64,000 nt of DNA from positions 11,222,001 through 11,286,000 of the forward strand of contig NC_067205.1 of the NCBI RefSeq assembly GCF_026262505.1. The letters run 5' to 3'. The notes below the pieces were generated by a model. That model was given only the letters and a program-made list of their open reading frames with translations. It ran no database searches and was not told the origin of the DNA. Shown here one piece after another: positions 19,641 to 31,382 of this stretch. Position 1 is the stretch's first letter; each line of letters begins with the position of its first letter. Both the position numbers and the translations under genes were made by a program. Origin of the DNA: Trichomonas vaginalis G3. Its lineage: Eukaryota > Parabasalia > Trichomonadida > Trichomonadidae.

Positions 19641-21130
19641 ATTATTTTAGTTAAAGTCCATCAAATATTTTTAGGATACTTTCAGCAAATAATGTGTATA
19701 TCTAATGAAATCCTCCATGTTAGAAAACATGTTAGAAAAGGTGTTAGATCTAACCATCTACCCTAAACATTATTTTTGGATCATTTACGCTCATTACGAT
19801 GAAGAGATCATGACAAAGCATAAACGTTCATGTTTGACAAAGAATAAACGCTCATTACGATGAAGAGATCATGACAAATCATTTACGATGAAGTATTGAC
19901 AAAGCATAAACGTTCATGTTTGACAAAGCATAAACGTTCATGTTTGACAAAGAATAAACGCTCATTACGATGAAGAGATCATGACAAATCATTTACGATG
20001 AGATTCCGTATGAAAATTCAAGACCCTTTGGGTCTCGCCGCTTAGCGGCTGAGGGTAGAAATGAGGGTAGAAATGAGGTTAGATCTAACCATCTACCCTA
20101 AACATTATTTTTGGATCATTTACGCTCATGTTTGACAAAGAATAAACGCTCATTACGATGAAGAGATCATGACAAAACATGTACGATGAAGAAGTTTCGA
20201 CAAAACATTAACGATGAAGAAGTTTCGACAAAGAATAAACGCTCATTACGACGAAGAGATCATGACAAAAATTTACACTCATTACGATGAAGAAGTTTCG
20301 ACAAAACATTACGATGAAAGTTCGACAAAACATTTACGCTCATGTTTGACAAGAATAACGCTTCATTTTGGCAAAGACATTCACGATGAAGAAGTTTCGA
20401 CAAAAGAATAAACGCTCATTACGATGAAGAGATCATGACAAAACATGTACGATGAAGAAGTTTCGAAAAAGCATAAACGTTCATGTTTGACAAAGAATAA
20501 ACGCTCATTACGATGAAGAAGTTTCGACAAAATTTACACTCATTACGATGAAGAGATCATGACAAACATGTACGATGAAGAGTTTCGACAAAGAATATAC
20601 GTTCATGTTTGACAAAACATTTACGCTCATTACGATGAAGAAGTTTCGACAAAACATTAACGATGAAATCATTAACGACAAGTATTCATCAAAGAATATA
20701 CGCTCATGTTTGACAAAACATTTACACTCATTACGATGAAAAGGTCATGACAAAACATATACGAAGAGATTCCGTATGAAAATTCATAGACCCTTTGGGT
20801 CTCGCCGCTTAGCGGCTGGGGTAGAAATGAGGGTAGAAATGAGGTTAGATCTAACCATCTACCCTAAACATTATTTGGATCATTTACGCTCATGTTTGAC
20901 AAAGAATAAACGCTCATTACGATGAAGAGATCATGACAAAACATGTACGATGAGATTCCGTATGAAAATTCAAGACCCTTTGGTCTCGCGCTTAGCGGCT
21001 GAGGGTAGAATGAGGGTAGAAATGAGGTTAGATCTAACATCTACCCTAAACATTATTTTGGATCATTTACGCTCATGTTTGACAAAGAATAAACGCTCAT
21101 TACGATGAAGAAGTTTCGACAAATCATTTA

Positions 21131-23450
21131 CGATGAGATTCCGTATGAAAATTCAAGACCCTTTGGGTCTCGCCGCTTAGCGGCTGAGGGTAGAAATGAG
21201 GGTAGAAATGAGGTTAGATCTAACCATCTACCCTAAACATTATTTTTGGATCATTTACGCTCATGTTTGACAAAACATTTACGATGAAGAAGTATTGACA
21301 AAACATTTACGCTCATGTTTGACAAAGAATATACGTTCATTACGATGAAGTTTCGACAAAACATGTACGAAGAGATCATGACAAAACATATACGATGAAG
21401 TTTCGACAAAGAATAAACGATGAAGAAATCATGAAAATTCATGAGGTGAGAAAAGAGGTGAGAAAAGAGGTGAGATCTCACCTCTTCACCTAAACATTAT
21501 TTTTGGATCATTTACACTCATTACGATGAAGAAGTTTCGACAAAACATGTACGTTCATGTTTGACAAAGAATAAACGATGAAGAAATCATGAAAATTCAA
21601 TGAGGTGAGAAAAGAGGTGAGATCTCACCTCTTCACCTAAACATTATTTTTGGATCATTTACACTCATTACGATGAAGAAGTTTCGACAAAACATGTACG
21701 TTCATGTTTGACAAAGAATAAACGATGAAGAAATCATGAAAATTCAATGAGGTGAGAAAAGAGGTGAGATCTCACCTCTTCACCTAAACATTATTTTTGG
21801 ATCATTTACACTCATTACGATGAAGAAGTTTCGACAAAACATATACGATGAAGTTTCGACAAAGAATAAACGATGAAGAAATCATGAAAATTCAAGACCC
21901 TTTGGGTCTCGCCGCTTAGCGGCTGAGGTGAGAAAAGAGGTGAGATCTCACCTCTTCACCTAAACATTATTTTTGGATCATTTACACTCATTACGATGAA
22001 GAAGTTTCGACAAAACATGTACGTTCATGTTTGACAAAGAATAAACGATGAAGAGATCATGACAAAACATATACGTTCATGTTTGACAAAGAATATACGT
22101 TCATTACGATGAAGAGATCATGACAAAGAATAAACGCTCATTCCGATGAAGAAATCATGAAAATTCAATGAGGTGAGAAAAGAGGTGAGATCTCACCTCT
22201 TCACCTAAACATTATTTTTGGATCATTTACGCTCATGTTTGACAAAGAATAAACGCTCATTACGATGAAGAAGTTTCGACAAATCATTTACGATGAGATT
22301 CCGTATGAAAATTCAAGACCCTTTGGGTCTCGCCGCTTAGCGGCTGAGGGTAGAAATGAGGGTAGAAATGAGGTTAGATCTAACCATCTACCCTAAACAT
22401 TATTTTTGGATCATTTACGCTCATGTTTGACAAAACATTTACGATGAAGAAGTATTGACAAAACATTTACGCTCATGTTTGACAAAGAATATACGTTCAT
22501 TACGATGAAGTTTCGACAAAACATGTACGAAGAGATCATGACAAAACATATACGATGAAGTTTCGACAAAGAATAACGATGTGAAGAAATCATGAAATTC
22601 ATTGAGGAGAGAAAAGAGGTGAGAAAAGAGGTGAGATCTCACCTCTTCACCTAAACATTATTTTTGGATCATTTACACTCATTACGATGAAGAAGTTTCG
22701 ACAAAACATGTACGTTCATGTTTGACAAAGAATAAACGATGAAGAAATCATGAAAATTCAATGAGGTGAGAAAAGAGGTGAGATCTCACCTCTTCACCTA
22801 AACATTATTTTTGGATCATTTACACTCATTACGATGAAGAAGTTTCGACAAAACATGTACGTTCATGTTTGACAAAGAATAAACGATGAAGAAATCATGA
22901 AAATTCAATGAGGTGAGAAAAGAGGTGAGATCTCACCTCTTCACCTAAACATTATTTTTGGATCATTTACACTCATTACGATGAAGAAGTTTCGACAAAA
23001 CATATACGATGAAGTTTCGACAAAAGAATAAACGATGAAGAAATCATTGAAAATTCAAGACCTTTGGGTCTCGCCGCTTAGCGGCTGAGGTGAGAAAAAG
23101 GTGAGATCTCACCTCTTCACCTAAACATTATTTTTGGATCATTTACACTCATTACGATGAAGAAGTTTCGACAAAACATGTACGTTCATGTTTGACAAAG
23201 AATAAACGATGAAGAGATCATGACAAAACATATACGTTCATGTTTGACAAGAATATACGTTCATTACGATGAAGAGATCATGACAAAGAATAAACGCTCA
23301 TTCCGATGAAAAATCATGAAAATTCAATGAGGTGAGAAAAGAGGTGAGATCTCACCTCTTCACTAAACATTATTTTGGATCATTTACACTCATTACGATG
23401 AAGAAGTTTCGACAAAACATATACGCTCATTACGACGAAGAGATCATGAC
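21131..23450. repeat. 1.16-kb tandem duplication in the right arm only
   Basis: The block starting with GATGAGATTCCGTATGAAAA and a double hairpin near 21131 recurs from about 22291, a step of 1160 bp. The left arm holds a single copy (about 17050-18000). The duplication therefore arose after the palindrome, or it is an assembly effect. Confidence 0.65.
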
Positions 23451-24257
23451 AAAACATAAACGAAGAGATCATGACAAAACATTTATTAAACATTTATTTC
23501 CTGTGTTGTTGTCAAAATGTCATGTTGTCACACTTTTTCAGAGAAGTTCATTAACCTGATAGCACATGGTGACATAGTGACACCTTCAGTTCTTCAAAAA
23601 TACTTCATAACTGCCTTCCCCTGCTGTGTTTGTCAAATGTCACGTTGTCACAACTTTTTCAGAGAAGTTCATTAACCTGGTAGCACATGGTAACATGGTA
23701 GCACCTTCAGTTCTTCAAAAATAATTAATTATTGAATAACCTGAAAACATTTACGTAAACATTATTTTTGGTTCATTTACATCATTACGATGAAGTTTTG
23801 ACACGAAGTGAAGATTGCACTTCGTCAAAAAGTGAAGGTCCCGACGGTTTCAAACGCGCATGCTTTACATTTTGTACAAAAATATTGTGAGTAAATGAAC
23901 TCATTATTTTTGCATCATGACAAAAACATTTACGTTCATGTTTGACAAACATATACGTTCATGTTTGACAAAGAATAAACGCTCATGTTTGACAAAGAAT
24001 AAACGATGAAACCTTGACAAAGCATAAACGATGAAGTTTATTCCTGGATGTTGTCTAAATGTCATGTTGTCAGTAATTTTAAGAGAAGTTAATTAACCTG
24101 GTGACCTGGTGACGTAGTGACACCTAAAACCATCTACCCTAAACATTATTTTTGCTGAATTCAACAACAAAATGAACGAGGTCAGGATGTATGCAAATAC
24201 CTTTGAATTCATTCATAACGCCCTTAGCAAGCTCATAAAATGTTTGTTTTGAGGTCG

Positions 24258-24506
24258 AGCCACTTTTGGCTCCACCGTATTCTTTCAACAAAACTCAAGA
24301 ATTTTCCTGCGTGAATTTTGATAAAAGCAACCGTCTGAATTCCGGCGATTGTTATATTCTTCACAAAATGCCTTATAATACTCTTCGTTCTACAAAGCAA
24401 GCATATCATTGGTTTGAAAACCAACAGACAAAAGAATTTTTAGAAGAATTTCCTCATATGATTGCTTCCCTCGGAAAAACCGAGAGAAGAGATTCCGTAT
24501 GAAAAT
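24258..24506 (+). pseudogene. mirror of the 82-residue ORF, right arm (fossil)
   Basis: This is the inverse of 15917-16165 with the same MAPPYSFN start and the stretch GDCYILHKMPYNTLRSTK. It is a broken copy, about two breaks. Function unknown. Confidence 0.4.
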
Positions 24507-25807
24507 TCATGAGGTGAGAAAAGAGGTGAGAAAAGGGTTAGATCTAACATTCTAACATAAACATTATTTTTGGGTCATTTACACTCATTACGATGAAGAG
24601 ATCATGACAAAACATGTACGCTCATTACGATGAAGAAATCATGAAAATTAAGAGGTAGAAATGAGGTTAGATCTACCCTTCTACCCTAAAATATATTTTG
24701 GGTCATTTACACTCATTACGATGAAGAAATCATGAAAATTCATGAGTGAGAAAAGAGTGAGAAAAGAGGTGAGATCTCACCTAAATTATTTTTGGATCAT
24801 TTACACTCATTACGATGAAAAGTTTCGACAAAACATGTACGCTCATGTCTGACAAAGCATAAACGTTCATTACGATGAAGAAGTTTCGACAAAACATGTA
24901 CGCTCATTACGATAGAAGTTTGACAAAGCATAAACGTTCATGTTTGACAAAACATGTACGCTCATTACGATGAAGAGATCATGACAAAGCATAAACGCTC
25001 ATTACGATGAAGAAGTTTCGACAAAGCATAAACGTTCATGTTTGACAAAGAATAAACGCTCATTACGATGAAGAAGTTTCGACAAAGCATAAACGTCATG
25101 TTTGACAAAACATGTACGCTCATTACGACGAAGAGATCATGACAAAGCATAAACGTTCATGTTTGACAAAGAATAAACGCTCATTACGATGAAGAAATCA
25201 TGAAAATTCATGAGGTGAGAAAAGAGGTGAGAAAAGAGGTGAGAAAAGAGGTGAGATCTCACCTAAACATTATTTTTGGATCATTTACACTCATTACGAT
25301 GAAGAAGTTTCGACAAAACATATACGCTCATTACGATGAAGAAGTTTCGACAAAACATGTACGCTCATTACGACGAAGAGATCATGACAAAACATATACG
25401 TTCATTACGATGAAGAAGTTTCGACAAAACATATACGTTCATTACGATGAAGAAGTTTCGACAAAACATGTACGCTCATTACGACGAAGAAGTATTGACA
25501 AAACATAAACGAAGAGATCATGACAAAACATGTACGATGAAGAAGTTTCGACAAATCATTTACGTTCATGTTTGACAAAGAATAAACGCTCATTACGATG
25601 AAGAAGTTTCGACAAAACATGTACGATTAAATCATGACAAAGCATAAACGTTCATGTTTGACAAAGAATAAACGCTCATTACGATGAAGAGATCATGACA
25701 AATCATTTACGATTAAATCTATGACAAAACATTTATGTTATACAGTAATGTTAGTCATGAATGTTTGTCCTACGTGTTGGCGTTAGTGTTGAAAAATAAT
25801 GTTTGTC

Positions 25808-26510
25808 CTACATGAAGCCGTACAAGCGTTTGAATTTGTTTATGCATAAGATTACTCTCTTGTTTTCTGTATCTATCATACAAACATAAGCAGCACCTGT
25901 TTTGTAAAGTTTATATGAAGTTTTCGATAGTTAAGACCTGTATAATAATAGAATGCGTCCTCATTCTCAACATAGTAGTAGAACTCAAACGAATGCTTAC
26001 CATAAGCTGTTATTTCAACAGCTTCGTCAGATATTTCATCAACGAACTCATAAACTATATCGCCATACTTGCTTTTATTTCTATTGTTTTCAGATTTAGA
26101 ACACCAACGAAGGTTTGAGATTCTGTTGTCCGTTCTATCATGATTTATATGGTCTATTTCTTTCAAATTGTTTGGATTTTCAATCCACTGTTCTTGCAAT
26201 AATTCTATGCTTTAAGTACATTTTGTTGTTTAAACTAAGCACAATATAACCATAATTATTTAAGCGTTCACTCTTAATATGTTTGTTTTCTTTCGACGAA
26301 TAGTAAAAGGATATGTCGTACAAATCTCATAATCTTCATGATTTCTCAATGTTTCCCATTGAGTTTGTTCCCCACTAACGTTCTCATTGACGTCCTCAAT
26401 ATCTTCTTCCTCACTGAACTCGTCAATATTTTCACTAGCTCCTTCTGTAATGTTTTCATCGCATTGTCATTGACTTCTTCTGTAATGTTAGATGTTGTTG
26501 TTTCGCTCAT
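25808..26510 (-). pseudogene. HNH endonuclease, right-arm copy (fossil, broken)
   Basis: This is the mirror of 13830-14534 and carries the same HNH core (EIDHINHDRTDNRISNLRW). The copy has about four breaks, whereas the left-arm copy looks whole. It is divergent from the right-arm helicase as in the left arm. Confidence 0.75.
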
Positions 26511-26610
26511 GTTCTTTCACTAATGATAAAAGTTATGTTGTACGAATTTTGAAACAGAATTTAGAGCAGTTATGAAACAATGAAGTACTTTTACGCTATT
26601 GAAAGGAACT

Positions 26611-28342
26611 ATGAGAGTGAAGTACATGACAGCAATGACAAAAGGAACTAATATCAAACCTAATGAAATCACTCACAGGACATAGAGCTTAACAAGTACT
26701 TTGTGGAGTAATTATAAGTGAAGAGTATGTAAACCTTACTTCATGTTTGACAGCATGAATGAGGATGTTATTTCATGGTTAAAGAATATAAGCAATGTTT
26801 TCGGTAAGTATGTCATAGATGACAAAGGTCTTGTTGTATTTTATGAGACAGCAATACGAACACAGGAACTAATGGATATTATGCACTCAACAGCAAAGAA
26901 AGGATTTAGTACTATTGGCATGAATGAACATTGCAGGAATGACATATACAACCTATGCTCACGAAAGCCTTACACAAAAGCAATACAAATGATAGAACAT
27001 AAGTGTCTAAGGTCAGCAAATGAAATCATTACTGTCAGTGGTTATGAAAGAACTGTTAGCAAAGATGAGTGGAAACAGCTATTCATATTAAGGAAGGACG
27101 TTGCTGAACTAGTTAAACCTGTTGCACAAACATTGTTTAGATAAGACCAGCAATGACTAAGAACCCTTTGACCTTAGTCAATGAGACCATAGAGGTTGAA
27201 GATAATGACATGAAAGAACTAGGAAAGATGAGAGAAGTTGTGAAGGATGTTTGAGTCAAAACACATGGTTCTTCAGAGCTGTTAAGAAACTTAGTAAAGA
27301 ACGACAGAAATATTTTTATAGAGAAGTATTGCAAAGGATGTGTAAATGAATTGTTTGAAATAGAACTTAGAGACACTTTCACACTAAAGGACTTGAGAAG
27401 AAATAAGTACATGAGTGAAGAAGGTATTGACATAGCTAGTGTTATAAATGACTTAAGAAGATGTGTTGTTGTTATTGACGGAGCACGTATGACATATCTA
27501 TGAAAGATTATGATGGAATACGAGACACAACAACACTTGTGTCAGTAGATAGCAAGGAATTCAATAAGCTCATGAAGAGTATTTATGTAGGACGTATTGA
27601 GGAAAGGATGTGAACGCACTGATGATTTATGAAGCGGGTCAGAACAAGAACTATCTTATGAAGTCAGGCATGAGATTCTTTGACGAAAGAGATGACATTT
27701 ACAGCTATTTCAGAGGATATGAGTATGAGGTACTGAATGAAGTAGATGAGAACGTTATTAAAGGATATTTGAAACATGTTCACGATGTCATATGTAATGA
27801 GGATGAAGAGCTTTATGAGTATGTTTTGAACTGGTTCGCCTACATCGTTCAAAATCCTTGTGGAAAGACTGGAACAGTACTTTTGTTAATAGGAAAGCAA
27901 GGAACTGGTAAGAATGTACTTAGTAATGTTGTTCTATGCGAGCTCATTAGCAAGTACGCAACAATAATAAACGGCAATAGAGAATGTGGTTGGTAGATTC
28001 AATGCTGCTATTGAAACATGAAGCTCATCGTATGCAATGAACTAAGCTCATGCGATACGTCTAAGGTCATGAACCACGACGCACTAAAGTCAATAGTAAC
28101 AGAGACTCAGTTGGACTTAAAATCAGAAGTGTCAGCCAGTAAGAAAGATAGAGAATGTTTGTAATATCATCATGATATCTAACAACTTCAACTCAGTAAA
28201 GATTGACAAAGACGACAGAAGATTTGTTGTCATTGACGTAAGCAGCAGATACAAAGGAAATTACGAAATTTCTAAATCTCATTGAAAGTTTTAATGAAGA
28301 GTTTTATTCAAACTTACTGACGTACTTCATGAGAAAGATTAA
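26611..28342 (+). pseudogene. SF3 helicase, right-arm copy (fossil, broken)
   Basis: This is the mirror of 11990-13741, with the same Walker A (GKQGTGKN), CNEL and MISNN motifs recognisable. It is broken, with about eight breaks, mostly small. Arms of a palindrome inserted in one event should start identical, so the contrast with the whole left copy is either decay or poor sequence quality in this arm. Confidence 0.8.
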
Positions 28343-28398
28343 GTGAATTTGATGTAAGGAAGATACCATTCACTAGGGCTAAACAAGAACTCATCGAA

Positions 28399-29227
28399 AT
28401 GAACAAAACACCTTACCAAATGTTTTACGAGGAGTTCTATGAAAAGTTTGTATCCGGATGGAATTGTACAGAGTGCTATAGAAGATATAAAGAATTTGCG
28501 AAGGAGAATGAATTCTTTGCATGTAGTTCAAATGTATTTGGTGGCAAGATGAGAGAATTTGTGAAGAGAAGTAGAAAGCGAGACGGTTCTGCAAGAAGTT
28601 ATATTTACGAAGCAAGTATGATATTAGAAGGTCGTGGAAAGAAAGAAACAGTGAATTTATGAGGAAGTGCTTGAAAAATTCATGGAGTACATGGGAAGCA
28701 ATATAACATACAACAAAGACATATACAGTGAGTTTAAGTACTACTGTGAACAGCATGAGATTGAAGTAATGAGTAAAGGAGACTTTGAAACGCTTATGAA
28801 AGACAGTAAGGAGGTCGTTCATGAGAACAGTGTTGAAATAGTTCATGAGAACAGTGAGGAGGTCATACATGAGAACAGTGTTGAAATAGTTCATGAAGAA
28901 CAGTGAGAGGTCATACATGAGAACAGTGAGAAATAGTTCATGAGAAAGTGAGGAGGTCATACATGAGAACAGTGATGAAATAGTTCACGATGTCGTTCGT
29001 GAAGAAGCCATTGCAACAAAGAATGAGATAAAGGATTTCATAGAACTTAACAAGGAGGAGTTTAAAGAAGCTATGAAGTGAAAAGATGTGAAGAAGATTT
29101 CTTGGCGTATTTGAAGAAAAGAGAGACTAAAGCCAATGGCTCAAAATAAGTTTCCAACGATGTTTGAAAAGAAACGTTTGAGCTATGGTGGTGTAAGAAG
29201 CACATATTACTTGTTGTTAAGAAGTGA
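28399..29227 (+). pseudogene. VHENSEE-repeat gene, right-arm copy (fossil, broken)
   Basis: This is the mirror of 11153-11933, with the same MNKTPYQMFYEEFYEKF start, the winged-helix-like N-terminal part and the 8-residue VHENS repeats. It is broken, with about five breaks. Confidence 0.55.
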
Positions 29228-29802
29228 GGACATTTATTTTTGTCGTTAGTGTTGGAGTTTTTGTGTTTGTGTTAGTGAGAGAATAAATTAAATAAGAACT
29301 TTGCCATGGTCTCTGTCCCTAGTAGTTTTCATTAAGTTCTGGAAATAATGAAAGTCATAAACTTTGCCATGGTCTCTGTCCCTAGTAGTTTTCATTATCT
29401 CACAGAGTTAATGAAAGTCATACTTTCTATCAGATGAAGCATGCAGATGAACATAATGAAAGTTAGTGAGTTTGCCACGAGTTATGAATAAAATATTGGC
29501 ATATTAGATGAATAGCTGATGAAACAGATGAAGATAAATTAAATCTTGACTTTGCCACACTCTGTCCTAGTTCCTCAAAATCCTTGACAACGTTGCTTAG
29601 AAATTTTGGTTCAAAATCATCTGATTTTAATCGTTATGCTACCTGTTAAGTTTCGCGAGATTATATAAATGTCATGGAGTATATAAAAGGAGGGACAGCT
29701 AGGGACACTGGAAGTACTTGTAAGGCTATCTGTTAAGATTGCATAAAATACTAAAAAGTCATGAAATCCATTATCGCTGTGCTAGCTTCACCTTAGAGTA
29801 AA
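29228..29802. other. non-coding gap, mirror of 10571-11152
   Basis: The inverse complement of the left-arm gap, with the CTCTGTCCCTAGTAGTTTTC units repeated. No gene is seen. Confidence 0.5.
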
Positions 29803-30035
29803 ATGACAACTAAAGTCACTGAAGCAATGAAACAAAGTTTTTGGTAGAATACATTAAATCAGGACTATTCCAGAAGGTTTTAACATTCATACTATGAAGG
29901 ATGGTAGAGTTCAGTTTAGAAAGATAAAGCAACCATTAGATAGAGAAGGTATATTAAGGAAGATTAAACTTCATGAGGAAACATTGCTGAACTTAAGAAG
30001 AAGTTAGAAGAGTTGGAGAAAGGAAAGAGTTATAA
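29803..30035 (+). pseudogene. 78-residue protein, right-arm copy (fossil, broken)
   Basis: This is the mirror of 10334-10570, with the same MTTKVTEAMKQ start and coiled-coil end. It is broken, with about three breaks. Confidence 0.6.
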
Positions 30036-30176
30036 AGCAATGAATTCAACAAGGTTAGAAATGAGGGTAGAAATGAAGGTTAGATCTACCCTTCTACCCT
30101 AAATTATTTTTTGCGCTATGTTTTCATACGTGTGAGGGTGGTGATATCATTAATTTTTAAGTTTATTTTTATATAA

Positions 30177-30497
30177 ATGACGAAAACTATTGAGATAACA
30201 AACTACAACGGTCATGAGTTCAAGAATTTGTTCTTCGTTCCTCGTGAAAATACATTCTATCAGATACGAGGGAGAAAGGGTAAAGTTAGTTTGAGCGTTT
30301 ATGAAGGAATGAAGAATGGAAAGTTTATACAAGCATACGATACAAACGGTTAACGTGTTTCATTAGCTTTGTCAAAACTTACTAACATTTATTTTGACAG
30401 TGATTTTGACCTATATGAAGAAGAAAGTGAGTCAGAAGATTATGAGCTGTTATGTGAAGCACAGCAATGGGAGGAGTTGCAATACTTTTGTAAGTGA
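30177..30497 (+). pseudogene. 106-residue protein, right-arm copy (fossil, broken)
   Basis: This is the mirror of 9873-10193, starting MTKTIEITNYNGHEFKNLFF behind AAGTTTATTTTTATATAA. Nearly identical to the other two copies; about one break. Confidence 0.6.
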
Positions 30498-30517
30498 GAA
30501 CGTTTATTTTTACATTA

Positions 30518-30586
30518 ATGAAGTCATTAGTGAAGTCGTTAGTGAAGTTGTTAGTGAAGTCGTTTATGTGTCAGATGGTTTTGTAA
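30518..30586 (+). CDS. possible 22-residue amphipathic peptide, right tip
   Basis: The inverse copy of 9784-9852: ATG behind CGTTTATTTTTACATTA, then 12-bp repeats encoding K-S-L-V units. It is identical in both tips but may be only repeat DNA. Confidence 0.22.
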   Translation: MKSLVKSLVKLLVKSFMCQMVL

Positions 30587-30589
30587 ATA

Positions 30590-30716
30590 TTTAAGGTTAA
30601 GTTGGTGTTATGGTTGTGTTGTAAAATATACGTTACTGGTTTCGTAAAGTGTCAAAACCGCTAAGTGGTGTACGGAGGCGCGCAGTGCCACAGTACACGA
30701 CTTAGGGATACTAACT
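30590..30716. repeat. right terminal inverted repeat of Maverick 2
   Basis: The exact inverse of 9654-9780, ending CTTAGGGATACTAACT. It includes the terminal hairpin and is followed by the target duplication ACGAC (30717-30721). Confidence 0.9.
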
Positions 30717-30721
30717 ACGAC

Positions 30722-30736
30722 TTAGCCATACTAACT
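30722..30736. repeat. last 15 bp of Maverick 1
   Basis: TTAGCCATACTAACT continues the Maverick 1 end that stops at 9653 (GTACACGAC). It matches the outer tip TTAGGGATACTAACT of Maverick 2 except for two bases. Host DNA starts after it. Confidence 0.8.
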
Positions 30737-31382
30737 CTCTAAGTCCTAGGTTCGAGACACATTGGCTTCATTTTTCTCTTTTTTATTGACGTAAACTATT
30801 CAATTTTTGTGTTCTCCATTCAAATTTCAGAATTTTTTTTGCAGATTTCACGCTACATTCGAAGTTACCTTTTGTAACAACCACCACTGCCTACGAAAGA
30901 CGAAAGTGTGTCACGATTTCACCCGGAAATCCGATGGTTGTTTAAGAGTATGCACTTTTGTCACCTACTCATTTTTCAATATTAAATAGCCATTTTCTTC
31001 ACAAATATTTCAATGTGTTTTTACAACAATTTAACATTCAATAATTTATAATGAATCGTTCTCTTTCATTAAACATTAATTAAAACCTCCGGTCATGAAT
31101 ATTTTTTTTGTTATTATTATTTTGTAATTTAAAATCTAATAATATATAAGAGTAAGATTTATTATTTTATATTTTAATTCGTTATGATAATCTTTATATT
31201 TACAATTTATAAAGCACCGATCCACAGATAATATAGTTCAGTGGTAAGAGTCATAGTATAAGCCTTAAGTTCCCCAGTTCGACCCCAGGGCCTTTTCGTT
31301 TTTTTCTTTTTAGATTTTTTTTCTGAAGTTTATTTTTAAGGTTCTCGCTGGCGACCACCCGTTCACCAAAAAAAATTTTCGA
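30737..31382. other. host flank with a decayed tRNA-like stretch
   Basis: AT-rich host DNA without a gene. At about 31226-31296 it contains TAGTTCAGTGGTAAGAG (RNA polymerase III A-box type) and, 30 bases on, AGTTCGACCCC (B-box type), spaced as in a tRNA gene. The acceptor and T stems do not pair, so it is at best a tRNA relic. A second B-box-like GGTTCGAGAC lies at 30751-30765. Near 31341-31375 a CTGGCGACCACCCGTTCACC stretch is inversely repeated at 31413-31434. Confidence 0.35.

Larger units (their letters stand above)
19689..25760. repeat. short-repeat field, Maverick 2 right arm
   Basis: The inverse complement of the left field with the same words (GACAAAACATGTACG, CTCATTACGATGAAGAAG), AGATCT modules and double hairpins. 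It is about 1.2 kb longer because of the tandem duplication at 21131-23450. Small differences from the left arm are scattered throughout. No genes are called within it. Confidence 0.8.
9654..30716. mobile_element. Maverick 2: giant palindromic Maverick-type element (fossil)
   Basis: The element runs from AGTTAGTATCCCTAAG at 9654 to its exact inverse ending at 30716, flanked by 5-bp target duplications ACGAC (9649-9653 and 30717-30721). Arm 9654-19456 is repeated inverted at 19689-30716. Per arm: terminal repeat, 106- and 78-residue genes, a repeat-tailed helicase accessory, an SF3 helicase, an HNH protein, then several kilobases of short repeats. No polymerase, capsid or ATPase gene is seen. 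The left arm is nearly whole (about one break); the right arm has about fifteen or more small breaks and one 1.16-kb duplication. It is younger than Maverick 1, into which it inserted. Confidence 0.88.

Noticed and set aside
9654-30716. Palindrome as a pure assembly artefact
   Set aside because: A unique centre, arm-specific duplication, scattered arm differences and matching ACGAC duplications argue against it. Not fully excluded without long reads.
30737-30770. tRNA 3' half at the Maverick 1 insertion point (GGTTCGAGAC)
   Set aside because: The T stem does not pair (two of five pairs), and the 5' half is not visible.
31226-31296. tRNA gene
   Set aside because: A- and B-box-like words are spaced correctly, but acceptor, anticodon and T stems do not pair. 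At most a relic; kept only as a remark on the flank.
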